Positions 1 through 6,636 are shown, numbered from the stretch's first letter. The stretch is DNA of 6,752 bases from CAADGY01 sp900696665 (GCA_035063885.1 JAPSFM010000176.1:1-6752); one strand, 5' to 3'. Notes: generated from the sequence alone by a model not told the origin. Numbers and translations are program-made.

Positions 1-1324
1 TATAGTAGTTTTGGATTTTGAACTTCTCATTGGGTGAATGCAAGCCGTCGTCCGGCAAACCGAAGCCCATCAATACGGTGGGAATGCCCAGGTGGGTTGC
101 GAAATCGCCCACGATCGGAATCGACCCGCCGGATCGGATAAAGACCGTCTCTTGTTGAAGAATATCGGAGAACGCTCCCGCCGCGGTTCGGATCGCGGGA
201 TGGTCGGGATTCACCACCACCGCGGGCGAGGCGCTTAACACCGTCACATCGGTCTGAAGGCCATCGGGCGTGTTCTTGCGCACCCATTCGCGGAAAGACG
301 CGATCACCTTCTCAGGGTCCTGTTTCGGCACCAGCCGGAAGCTGACTTTCGCGGTTGCCTTAGCCGGAATAACAGTCTTTGCGCCGGTCCCTGTAAAGCC
401 GCCGGCGATTCCATGAACTTCCAGGGTCGGACGGGCCCAGATGCGCTCCAACACGGAAAAATCCGTCTCGCCCGTCAGCCGGCAGGCGCCCACTTCCCGC
501 TCGAGAAAATCGATTTCGTTGAAAGGCAGCTTCTTCCAACTCTCGAGCTCTGCCGCCGCCGGAGGCTCTACGTCTTCGTAGATGCCCGGTACTTGTATCA
601 CACCTTTTTCGTTTTTGGCTTTTGCCAGGAGTTCGATCAGACCAAACACCGGGTTGGGCGCGCATCCGCCGTACAGCCCGGAATGCAGGTCGCGCCCGGC
701 TCCCACCGCTGTAACTTCAAAGTAGACCAGCCCGCGCAGCCCGATACAGAGCGTCGGAATTCCTTCTGCGTAGAGAGCGGTATCGGAGACCAGCCCCACG
801 TCCGCTTTCAACTTGTCCTTGTTCGCGGATACGTACTTGGCGATGGATGCCCCACCGACTTCTTCTTCTCCTTCGATCAGGAACTTCACATTTACCGGCA
901 GCGTGCCATTCACCGCGAACAACGTTTCGACGGCCTTGATGTGCATCAGCATCTGGCCCTTGTCGTCCGCCGAACCGCGCGCATAAAGGTTGCCGTCACG
1001 GACCGACGGCTCAAATGGTGGAGTCTTCCATTCTTCGAGCGGGTCGGGAGGCTGTACATCGTAGTGTCCGTAGCAAAGCACTGTCGGTTTGCCGGGAGCG
1101 TGCAGCCAGTCGGCATACACCAGCGGGTGTCTGCCTGTCGGAATGATTTCGACGTTTTCGAGCCCCGCTTTCCTCAGACTTGCGGCGCAGAACTCCGCCG
1201 CCCGGTCGATATCCGGGCGGTGTTCCGGAAGAGTGCTGATGCTCGGAATCTTTAGAAATTGCTTTAGTTCATCCAGGAAGCGCTCCTGGTTCTCCCACAC
1301 GAATGCGTCAGTCGCCTGCGACAT
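1..1324 (-). CDS. M20-family metallo-dipeptidase (C-terminus cut by window edge)
   Basis: This is a zinc-dependent exopeptidase of the M20/M25/M40 family, in the cytosolic dipeptidase branch related to carnosinases. It is predicted to hydrolyse dipeptides or short peptides using two bridged metal ions. I translated 441 codons; by family length about 15-20 residues are missing past base 1. The metal and catalytic residues are all visible: H87 in GHYDVQP (86-92), bridging D120 in SADDKG (118-123), catalytic E154 and metal ligand E155 in EGEEEVG (151-157), D181 in VSDT, and H429 in LHSPNE (429 sits just before the cut). The dimerisation/lid domain lies around 190-375, with H214 in DLHSG. The ATG at 1324 is chosen because the N-terminus then matches the family; the Shine-Dalgarno match is weak. 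It lies 57 bases after the receiver-like gene on the same strand and has no clear promoter of its own. The family call is secure; the substrate is unknown. Confidence 0.93.
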   Translation of the reverse strand, partial: MSQATDAFVWENQERFLDELKQFLKIPSISTLPEHRPDIDRAAEFCAASLRKAGLENVEIIPTGRHPLVYADWLHAPGKPTVLCYGHYDVQPPDPLEEWKTPPFEPSVRDGNLYARGSADDKGQMLMHIKAVETLFAVNGTLPVNVKFLIEGEEEVGGASIAKYVSANKDKLKADVGLVSDTALYAEGIPTLCIGLRGLVYFEVTAVGAGRDLHSGLYGGCAPNPVFGLIELLAKAKNEKGVIQVPGIYEDVEPPAAAELESWKKLPFNEIDFLEREVGACRLTGETDFSVLERIWARPTLEVHGIAGGFTGTGAKTVIPAKATAKVSFRLVPKQDPEKVIASFREWVRKNTPDGLQTDVTVLSASPAVVVNPDHPAIRTAAGAFSDILQQETVFIRSGGSIPIVGDFATHLGIPTVLMGFGLPDDGLHSPNEKFKIQNYY

Positions 1325-1346
1325 ATCCACATTGTAGATGGAACGG

Positions 1347-1407
1347 CAGCGGATTGTTCTGAGAAAGGCTCCGCTGGGCAGCTAACGGCTCGCTGCGCAG
1401 GCAGCGG
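1347..1407 (-). promoter_or_regulatory. Alternative hairpins between receiver and dipeptidase genes
   Basis: Read on the minus strand, CCGCTG (1407-1402), CAGCGGA (1376-1370) and TCCGCTG (1353-1347) lie in order. The middle segment can pair with the upstream one (6 bp, 25-base loop) or the downstream one (7 bp, 16-base loop), but not with both. The downstream hairpin ends about 23 bases before the dipeptidase ATG and has no U-run after it, so it is not a normal terminator. It could affect translation or mRNA stability of the second gene, or be chance in GCAGC-rich DNA. The pairing is visible; a function is inference. Confidence 0.25.
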
Positions 1408-1768
1408 CCGCTTTCAGCGTGCTCTTCAGGATGCGGACAACTTCGGCGGCATCGAACGGTTGAGCTAAGAGGTCGTAGACTCCGCGTCCGAGAGTCTCGG
1501 CCCATAGCTCCGCATCGCCAAACGGCGACGTGACAATGACGGGTGGCGAGGACGGCAGCTCCTGTGCGAGCTTGAGGGCGTCTTCCCACGTTCCGTCCGG
1601 GAGTTCGGCAGCGGTGACGACGGCAACATACCGGTTGCGCCGGAACAGGCGCTGTGCCTCCAGCAGGTCCGTCGCGTAGTCCAGATCGATTGAAGCCCGG
1701 TTCAGGATCTTCAACAGGCATCCTGCGTTTTCGGCGTCGGAGGAAACGAATAGCATCTTGCTCGTCAT
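1382..1768 (-). CDS. Stand-alone degenerate (pseudo-)receiver domain protein
   Basis: This 128-residue protein has the length and fold pattern of one CheY-like receiver domain and no output domain. The pattern is visible: beta1 MLFVSSDAEN (5-14), beta3 followed by LPDG (56-59), beta4 PVIVTSPFGD (76-85), and beta5 with QPF (103-105). Every phosphorylation residue appears replaced: the acidic pair is Ser9-Ser10 (only the following D11 remains), the phosphoacceptor position is Ala53 (three residues before LPDG), and the usual switch Lys of KPF is Gln103. The Thr/Ser switch position is kept (T80). It therefore probably works as a phosphorylation-independent binding or adaptor module; the partner is unknown. 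The start is the ATG at 1768, preceded by AGGAG (1780-1776) seven bases upstream; an in-frame TTG at 1792 lies inside the predicted -10 box and is less likely. An alanine-rich tail (119-126) ends the protein. Confidence 0.82.
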   Translation of the reverse strand: MTSKMLFVSSDAENAGCLLKILNRASIDLDYATDLLEAQRLFRRNRYVAVVTAAELPDGTWEDALKLAQELPSSPPVIVTSPFGDAELWAETLGRGVYDLLAQPFDAAEVVRILKSTLKAAAACAASR

Positions 1769-1775
1769 CGCTTTA

Positions 1776-1780
1776 CTCCT
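1776..1780 (-). promoter_or_regulatory. Shine-Dalgarno site of the receiver-like gene
   Basis: AGGAG on the minus strand, seven bases before the ATG at 1768. It is the best ribosome-binding site in the window and decides the start of the receiver-like gene over the upstream in-frame TTG at 1792. Confidence 0.8.
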
Positions 1781-1791
1781 AGTGGTCGCCA

Positions 1792-1841
1792 ATAATAAAG
1801 CGAATTCTCTATCAAATCAAGCTTGATTTTAAAAAAAATAA
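1792..1841 (-). promoter_or_regulatory. Strong sigma70-type promoter with A/T-rich upstream element
   Basis: On the minus strand a -35 box TTGATT (1820-1815) and a -10 box TATTAT (1797-1792) are separated by exactly 17 bases. These match TTGACA and TATAAT at 4 of 6 and 5 of 6 positions. Directly upstream of the -35 box, 1821-1841 is almost all A/T, including a run of eight T on the minus strand, as in UP elements bound by the RNA polymerase alpha subunit. Transcription should begin near 1785-1787, giving a leader of about 18 bases that contains the AGGAG site. It would drive the receiver-like gene and probably the dipeptidase. The surrounding DNA is much more GC-rich, so the patch stands out. 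Confidence 0.7.
1814..1829. promoter_or_regulatory. 16-bp perfect palindrome over the -35 box, candidate operator
   Basis: AAATCAAGCTTGATTT is a perfect 16-bp palindrome with no central spacer. Its left half contains the whole predicted -35 box of the receiver-gene promoter. Position and symmetry suit a dimeric DNA-binding repressor. With no loop it is a poor RNA hairpin, and no U-run follows on the minus strand, so it does not look like a terminator. The binding protein is not identifiable from the sequence. Confidence 0.4.
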
Positions 1842-1928
1842 AGGTAATTTAAAAGTACAGTTTTCGCTGGTTAGCATTTCCCCTCGCCAGCACCCATTTT
1901 CTCATTTGCATCCAAAGAAAGAGGAGGG

Positions 1929-2522
1929 TTAAGCGGCGTCTCTGCCGGCGGTTCGATAGCGATCGAGAAATTTTACAAAAAATGTCAGAACGATCGCTAA
2001 TCCGGCGGCGGCTAACAGAAACAGACTCGCGTTGTCACGGAGAAACGCGGCGGAATCCCCGCCCAGCTCTGCGCCGAGAATTGCCAAGCCGAAATACCGC
2101 GGAATGCGCGCCGCCAGCATCACAGCCAGGAAGACCGGCGGACGTACGCCCAGAGCCCCGGCGCAAATGACGAACACTTTGAGAGGCAACGGAATCGGAA
2201 GAAACGCAGGCACGAATACGGTAATCAGACCATACTTCAAAAACCATACCTTAAGTCTTGCGCCACGCCCGGAAATCGTGTACCGGTTCAGATACCTCTG
2301 GCCGCCGCGCCGCGCCAGATAATACAGAAACATCGACCCGGTCAGCGATCCAATCACCGCCAATATCGCCAGAAAATGGGCTCTTTCCGGGCGCATCACC
2401 GATAACGTGACCACGAGCGCATCCACCCCGGCCGGCAGTGGAATGCCGGCGGAGTCGAGCAATGCGACCAGGAATAGACCTAATGGCCCCCAGGAAACAA
2501 ATAACGCGGCGAGTTCTTGCAT
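1929..2522 (-). CDS. DedA/VTT-domain inner-membrane protein, divergent motif
   Basis: This polytopic protein of about 197 residues belongs to the DedA (SNARE-associated/VTT) superfamily, whose members sit in the inner membrane and in some cases move lipid carriers or phospholipids across it. Hydrophobic segments lie near residues 8-30, 48-70, 99-124, 128-150 and 166-186. The N-terminal re-entrant region is DSAGIPLPAGVD (23-34), followed by the usual GS..G....Y..GR-like segment near 58-75. In the second re-entrant region the Arg-containing motif of classical DedA proteins (R..P..R) is replaced by PAFLPIPLPLK (105-115) before the conserved AG (121-122). This suggests a subfamily with a different substrate or mechanism. 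Its ATG (2522) overlaps the ligA stop as TGATG; a GTG one codon upstream (2525) would give a four-base overlap. No clear Shine-Dalgarno is present, so translational coupling to ligA is likely. Transport substrate unknown. Confidence 0.85.
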   Translation of the reverse strand: MQELAALFVSWGPLGLFLVALLDSAGIPLPAGVDALVVTLSVMRPERAHFLAILAVIGSLTGSMFLYYLARRGGQRYLNRYTISGRGARLKVWFLKYGLITVFVPAFLPIPLPLKVFVICAGALGVRPPVFLAVMLAARIPRYFGLAILGAELGGDSAAFLRDNASLFLLAAAGLAIVLTFFVKFLDRYRTAGRDAA

Positions 2523-4513
2523 CACCCGATCATTCGCAGCAGTCCGGACTCATCCAACACCTTCACGCCCAGCGTTAGCGCTTTTTCCAGCTTCGAGCCA
2601 GCCTCTTCGCCCGCCACGACGTAGTTTGTCCTTTTGCTGACGGATCCTGTCACCTTGCCTCCGGCCTCTTCGATTTTCGCTTTGGCTTCCTCGCGGGTCA
2701 AAGTGGGCAGAGTACCTGTCAGCACAAATGTAAGCCCCTCCAGCGGTCCCCCGGTTTTGCGTCTTCGCTGATGCTCGAAGTGTAATCCCGCGGCCCGCAA
2801 CCTCTCAACCAGTTCCTGGTTCCGGGGTTCTCCGAAGAACCGGCGGATGCTCTGGGCCACCTTGGGACCCACCTCCTGCGCCGACTGCAATTCTTCCTCG
2901 CCTGCCCGTGCGATGTGATCCAGGCTTCCGAACGTTTCCGCCAGAATCTCGGCCGTCCGCTCCCCCACAAATGGAATGCCCAGCCCGTTGATGACTCTCG
3001 GGAGCGGGCGCTGTCTCGAATTGTGGATATTTTCAATCACCTTCTGCGCGGATTTCTGCCCCATACGTTCCAGCTCAAGCAATTTCTCCGGGGTCAGATC
3101 GTACAGGTCCGCCACGCTGCTCACCATGCCCCGGCCGACGAGCTGATCCACCAGCGCGTCGCCCATGCCGTCGATATCCATGACGCCCCTGGCGGAAAAA
3201 TGCAGCACGGATTCTTTCAAGCGGGCCGGACAGTTCGTATTTACGCACCGGCTGGCGGCTTCCCCCTGTACCCGCACGATGTCGCCACCGCAGACCGGAC
3301 AGTGCGACGGCATACGGAAGCGCCTGGCGTTCGGAGATTTCTCCGTCACTTTGACGACTTTGGGAATGACATCTCCGCTTCGCTCCACCAGCACGGTGTC
3401 ACCAATTTCGACGCCGAGCCTTTCAATCTCATCCTCATTGTGCAGAGTTGCCCGCGTGACGGTGACCCCTCCCACGTTGACGGGGCGCAATCGGGCCACC
3501 GGTGTCAGCGTGCCGGTGCGCCCCACCTGTACCTCGATATTCTCGACGATAGTGGTCTGCTGGCGAGCAGCATACTTGTAAGCGATAGCCCATCGCGGCG
3601 CTTTGGCCGTCCGGCCGAGCTTCTTCTGCTGCGCGATGGAATCGACTTTGGCCACAACGCCATCGATCTCGTAAGGCAATTCATCGCGCTTTGCTTCCCA
3701 CACCCGGCAAAATTCGAGCACTTCTTCGATATCGCCGCACACTTTCCAGTGGGGATTCACCTTGAATTGCATGCTCTTGAGCTTGCCGAGCGATTCCGCG
3801 TGGCTTGGAAAATACGGCTGGCCGTCCACAAGCAGAAAATAGGCGAAAAAATCGAGTTTGCGCGACGCGGTGATCCACGGCTCGAGAAGACGCAATGATC
3901 CTGCCGCCGAATTGCGGGGGTTGGCGTATCGCGGGAGCCCCTGCCCGTCGCGCTCTTCGTTCAGGCGCTCGAATGCGCGATGGGTCATGATGACTTCTCC
4001 TCGTACCTCGAAGCGTTCAAGGCCAGCGTCATCCTTCACGCGCAACGGCAGGGAACGAATCGTGCGGGCGTTTTCCGTAACATCTTCTCCCACCTGGCCA
4101 TCACCGCGCGTGACTGCCTGTGCAAACGCGCCGTTCTCGTAACGGACAGACATCGAGAGCCCATCCATTTTCAGCTCCACCGTGTAGCAGTAGTGCTCGC
4201 CGCGGAGTCCCTCCCGAACGCGGCGGTCGAAATCTTTCAACTCGGCGTCATTGAGCGCGTTATCGAGACTCAACATCGGGGAGAGATGCGGTACCTGCTG
4301 AAATCCCTCCCGCGGCTTGCCGCCGACGCGCTGTGTCGGGGAATCCGGCGTTATCAGGTCTGGATGCTCTGCTTCCAGAACTTGCAGTCTGCGCATGAGG
4401 CCGTCGTAGTCGGCATCGCTGATCTCGGGTTCATCCATCACGTAGTACAGATACTCGTGGCGCCGCAGCTCCTCCCTTAACCGTTCGATTTCCCTGCTGG
4501 CTGGTGTTGGCAT
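2522..4513 (-). CDS. ligA: NAD-dependent DNA ligase LigA
   Basis: LigA seals nicks in duplex DNA using NAD+, joining Okazaki fragments and completing excision repair in the cytoplasm. All domains are present in a usual-length protein of 663 residues: domain Ia near 19-38 (HEYLYY, D33, Y36, D37), the adenylation domain with catalytic K115 in ELKMDG, R136 in RGDG, E173, R200 and R208, K289 in YEIDGVVAKVD and K313 in AYKYAA, then an OB fold, a Cys4 zinc finger (C405, C408, C423, C428), a helix-hairpin-helix region (about 440-560) and a C-terminal BRCT domain (589-663). Counting from the ATG at 4513 puts these key residues at or within one position of the well-studied E. coli LigA numbering, which supports this start over the in-frame TTG one codon upstream (4516). 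No Shine-Dalgarno is visible, and a -10-like sequence lies only a few bases upstream, so a leaderless or nearly leaderless mRNA is possible. It is divergent from the lipid kinase gene and followed by the coupled DedA gene. Confidence 0.98.
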   Translation of the reverse strand: MPTPASREIERLREELRRHEYLYYVMDEPEISDADYDGLMRRLQVLEAEHPDLITPDSPTQRVGGKPREGFQQVPHLSPMLSLDNALNDAELKDFDRRVREGLRGEHYCYTVELKMDGLSMSVRYENGAFAQAVTRGDGQVGEDVTENARTIRSLPLRVKDDAGLERFEVRGEVIMTHRAFERLNEERDGQGLPRYANPRNSAAGSLRLLEPWITASRKLDFFAYFLLVDGQPYFPSHAESLGKLKSMQFKVNPHWKVCGDIEEVLEFCRVWEAKRDELPYEIDGVVAKVDSIAQQKKLGRTAKAPRWAIAYKYAARQQTTIVENIEVQVGRTGTLTPVARLRPVNVGGVTVTRATLHNEDEIERLGVEIGDTVLVERSGDVIPKVVKVTEKSPNARRFRMPSHCPVCGGDIVRVQGEAASRCVNTNCPARLKESVLHFSARGVMDIDGMGDALVDQLVGRGMVSSVADLYDLTPEKLLELERMGQKSAQKVIENIHNSRQRPLPRVINGLGIPFVGERTAEILAETFGSLDHIARAGEEELQSAQEVGPKVAQSIRRFFGEPRNQELVERLRAAGLHFEHQRRRKTGGPLEGLTFVLTGTLPTLTREEAKAKIEEAGGKVTGSVSKRTNYVVAGEEAGSKLEKALTLGVKVLDESGLLRMIG

Positions 4514-4516
4514 CAA

Positions 4517-4524
4517 CTTATAAT
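4517..4524. promoter_or_regulatory. Overlapping -10-like sequences facing both ways
   Basis: The plus strand has TATAAT (4519-4524), a perfect -10 hexamer. The minus strand of the same bases reads TATAAG (4522-4517), a five-of-six match. Neither direction has a good -35 box at 16-18 bases or an extended -10 TG. The minus-strand site would start transcription around the ligA ATG. The plus-strand site would start transcription about six bases downstream of the GTG proposed for the lipid kinase, so it may not serve that gene. Symmetric -10 regions that fire both ways are known in bacteria; use here is inference. Confidence 0.4.
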
Positions 4525-5460
4525 GTGAATATCGCTATCTATAAGAATACAATCCTGATCTACAATCCCACTGCGGGCGCACTAAAGAAAGGCGATCAGA
4601 AACTGAGACGTGCCGTCCAGGTACTTGCCGATCGGGGTTTTGAAGTTCAACTATGGCCCACCACCGGACCGCATACCGCCATTTCGCTCGCTCGCGAAGC
4701 CGTCCAGAAGAACGCCGATTTGATCATCGCTGCCGGAGGAGACGGCACCATCAATGAGATCGCCAACGGCATGGTTGGGTCGGCTGTGCCGCTCGGGATC
4801 CTGCCGGCCGGCACCGCCAACGTCCTTGCGAATGAACTGCGCCTGAGTTCGAAGATGGAAGCCGCCGCCGCGGCGCTACCTGCATCAACACCACGCCGCA
4901 TTTCCGTGGGCCGGCTAAACGCGGAGGGACGCAGCCGCTATTTTTTGATGATGGCCGGTGTGGGTTTCGACGCGCAGATCGTATATAAACTGAATCTTGA
5001 CCTGAAGCGGGCACTCGGCAAGCTCGCCTATTGGATAGCTGGGTTCAGTATAGCTGCGGCGCGTGTGACGCAGTTTGAAACGCAGTGGAACGGCACCAGT
5101 ATGCAAGGTGGATTCGCTCTCGCCGCGCGAGTTCGCAACTATGGCGGAGATCTGGAGATCGCCCGTGGCGCGTCTCTACTTGAGCGCGATTTCGAATTGG
5201 TCGTCTTTGAGGGTAAGTGGGCAATAACTTATGCGAAATACCTGGCCGGCGTCCTGACCCGGTCCTTACACCGGTTGCGAGGCGTAACGGTCGCGCGAAC
5301 CCGCTGTGCGGGATTCTGCGGCCTCCCGGCGGATTCCCGCGTGTACGTGCAAGTGGATGGGGAGTACGCCGGCCGATTGCCGGCACAAGTCGAGATCGTG
5401 GAGAACGCGCTCACCCTGTTGATGCCGCCGGATTGTTATTCGGGGAGCGGTGGGCGATGA
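4525..5460 (+). CDS. Diacylglycerol kinase / YegS-type lipid kinase family protein
   Basis: This cytosolic or membrane-associated lipid kinase transfers phosphate from ATP to a lipid hydroxyl group such as that of diacylglycerol. From the GTG at 4525 it has 311 residues, typical for the family. Visible motifs are the first strand ILIYNPTAG (10-18), the nucleotide-binding loop GGDGT (71-75), PAGTAN (94-99), GVGFDA (145-150) at the start of the C-terminal domain, and VQVDGE (275-280), where the family's catalytic acidic residue lies, followed by a proline/valine-rich closing strand. No ATG is available near the N-terminus. GTG 4525 is preferred because the first strand should begin close to the start, but GTG 4504 (seven codons longer, overlapping ligA by ten bases) cannot be excluded. 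No Shine-Dalgarno is seen. The AI-2E-family gene follows after 62 bases on the same strand. Diacylglycerol, sphingoid or other lipid specificity cannot be told from sequence. Confidence 0.88.
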   Translation: MNIAIYKNTILIYNPTAGALKKGDQKLRRAVQVLADRGFEVQLWPTTGPHTAISLAREAVQKNADLIIAAGGDGTINEIANGMVGSAVPLGILPAGTANVLANELRLSSKMEAAAAALPASTPRRISVGRLNAEGRSRYFLMMAGVGFDAQIVYKLNLDLKRALGKLAYWIAGFSIAAARVTQFETQWNGTSMQGGFALAARVRNYGGDLEIARGASLLERDFELVVFEGKWAITYAKYLAGVLTRSLHRLRGVTVARTRCAGFCGLPADSRVYVQVDGEYAGRLPAQVEIVENALTLLMPPDCYSGSGGR

Positions 5461-5506
5461 GCGGCGGACCGATGATACCGGTATGCTATTCTCGATTTAA
5501 CTAAAC

Positions 5507-5511
5507 GGGAG
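5507..5511 (+). promoter_or_regulatory. Probable Shine-Dalgarno of the transporter gene
   Basis: GGGAG lies 11 bases before the GTG at 5523. The spacing is on the long side, but no other start codon fits the first membrane helix better. The 62 bases between the two plus-strand genes show no convincing promoter, so they are probably co-transcribed. Confidence 0.45.
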
Positions 5512-5522
5512 TTTGGCCGCAC

Positions 5523-6623
5523 GTGCAACGGGGTCCTCTGATTTTTCTCACCATTGCGACGCTCGTGCTGCTACCTTTCGTGTGGCAGATTGCGCGGCCG
5601 TTCCTAACCCCTTTCCTGTTGGCTTGCATTCTTGCCATTGTCATGGCGCCGGTACAGGCATCGCTCGAGTGCCGCCTCGGCCGGCCTTTGCTGGCTACCG
5701 TGCTGACCACGCTGACGACGGTTCTCATTTTTGGCGCTATTGTCGTATTCACCGGGATGGCGTTAACCCGGGAACTGGGCGCAGCGTATGCCGAGTTAAA
5801 TGAGCAGTCCATCGAGCAGGGGGGATGGACGCCGCTGGTCACGAACGCAACGGATCACGTTTTGACCGTGCTCGAAGATTGGCTCCCCCTGAATCGCGAG
5901 CAGATCCGCGCGGAGATGATCGCCCGCCTGAAAGCGCTTACCGGTCTGCTGTTGAAAATGATCGGACCGGTGGTGGAAGGAGTGGTCTCCTTCATCGTTA
6001 CGGGGTTCTTTATCGCGTTATTTTTGTATTTTCTGCTTCGTTATGGCAAAGTCTGGGTGCAGGAAGTGGCGAACCTGCTGCCGCTGGAGCATGCGACCAC
6101 AACGAGCCTCTTCCAAACCATTGAAGACGCAATTATTGCCAATATGAACGGCGTGATGGCGGTGGCGGTGGCACAGGGCATCCTTTTAGGGGCTGGATTC
6201 TGGCTGGCAGGAGTACACTCTCCCGTGCTTTGGGGCGTTATCGGCGGTCTTGCCTCCGTGATTCCGATGATCGGCAGCCTGCTCGTCTGGGTGCCTATTG
6301 TGATCGTTTTTTTAGCGATGGGTCTTTATTGGAAAGCGATCCTGTTGGCAGCGTGGTGCGCTTTGCTGGTGGGGTCGGTGGATAATGTCGTACGGCCGCT
6401 GGTTGTGGGCGGCCGGATCCGGCAGCACCCTGTGCTGATCGGCCTTGCGATGATCGGGGGCACGAGCGCCTTCGGTGCGCTCGGCATTCTACTCGGCCCG
6501 GCAATTGTCTCGCTGCTAATTGCCCTGATCGAAGAGATTCAAAGCGTGAGATCGTCGGGCAACGAATCGTTGACGACGCCTGCCACCACCAGTTCGCCAG
6601 TGGAAGAACATCCCCGGACCTGA
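5523..6623 (+). CDS. AI-2E family (PerM/YdiK/TqsA-type) membrane transporter
   Basis: This 366-residue polytopic inner-membrane protein belongs to the AI-2E transporter family. Members export quorum-sensing autoinducer 2 or act as ion antiporters or uncharacterised permeases. The layout is typical: two N-terminal helices (about 6-22 and 25-45), a third at 58-82, a hydrophilic amphipathic stretch (85-145) containing ELNEQ and DWLPLN, then helices near 147-172, 210-230, 233-265, 270-286 and 303-338. Family signatures seen are IPMIGSLLVW (247-256), DNVVRPLVVG (287-296), HPVLIG (302-307) and the closing GALGILLGP (318-326). The C-terminal tail (343-366) is polar and rich in Ser, Thr and Pro. The start is the GTG at 5523. 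It follows the lipid kinase gene and converges on a minus-strand gene. The substrate is unknown; the family name does not prove AI-2 export. Confidence 0.92.
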   Translation: MQRGPLIFLTIATLVLLPFVWQIARPFLTPFLLACILAIVMAPVQASLECRLGRPLLATVLTTLTTVLIFGAIVVFTGMALTRELGAAYAELNEQSIEQGGWTPLVTNATDHVLTVLEDWLPLNREQIRAEMIARLKALTGLLLKMIGPVVEGVVSFIVTGFFIALFLYFLLRYGKVWVQEVANLLPLEHATTTSLFQTIEDAIIANMNGVMAVAVAQGILLGAGFWLAGVHSPVLWGVIGGLASVIPMIGSLLVWVPIVIVFLAMGLYWKAILLAAWCALLVGSVDNVVRPLVVGGRIRQHPVLIGLAMIGGTSAFGALGILLGPAIVSLLIALIEEIQSVRSSGNESLTTPATTSSPVEEHPRT

Positions 6624-6636
6624 CGTTCCCACGTTA

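Noticed and set aside
413..1255. 280-codon open frame on the plus strand
   Set aside because: It lies wholly antisense to the M20 dipeptidase, whose metal-ligand motifs are all in the minus frame. The composition is Arg/Phe-rich shadow coding with no domain.
1308..1721. 137-codon minus-strand frame across the receiver gene and its downstream gap
   Set aside because: It overlaps the receiver gene in another frame, is rich in Arg, Pro and Cys, and has no ribosome site. The receiver frame has the fold pattern and AGGAG.
1866..1891. GCTGG/CCAGC stem after the DedA gene as a terminator
   Set aside because: Only a 5-bp stem with a 16-base loop, and the nearest long T-run on the minus strand lies about 28 bases further on. 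Too weak to call.
2915..3898. 327-codon open frame on the plus strand
   Set aside because: Antisense to ligA over its zinc-finger and adenylation regions. Long stop-free antisense frames are expected in GC-rich genes, and no family features are visible.
5475..5484. ATACCGGTAT 10-bp palindrome between the kinase and transporter genes
   Set aside because: A 10-bp palindrome is expected by chance about once per kilobase. It has no associated promoter boxes.
5460..5522. TATGCT/GCTATT as a -10 box for the transporter gene
   Set aside because: No acceptable -35 sequence lies 16-18 bases upstream. Co-transcription with the lipid kinase is simpler.
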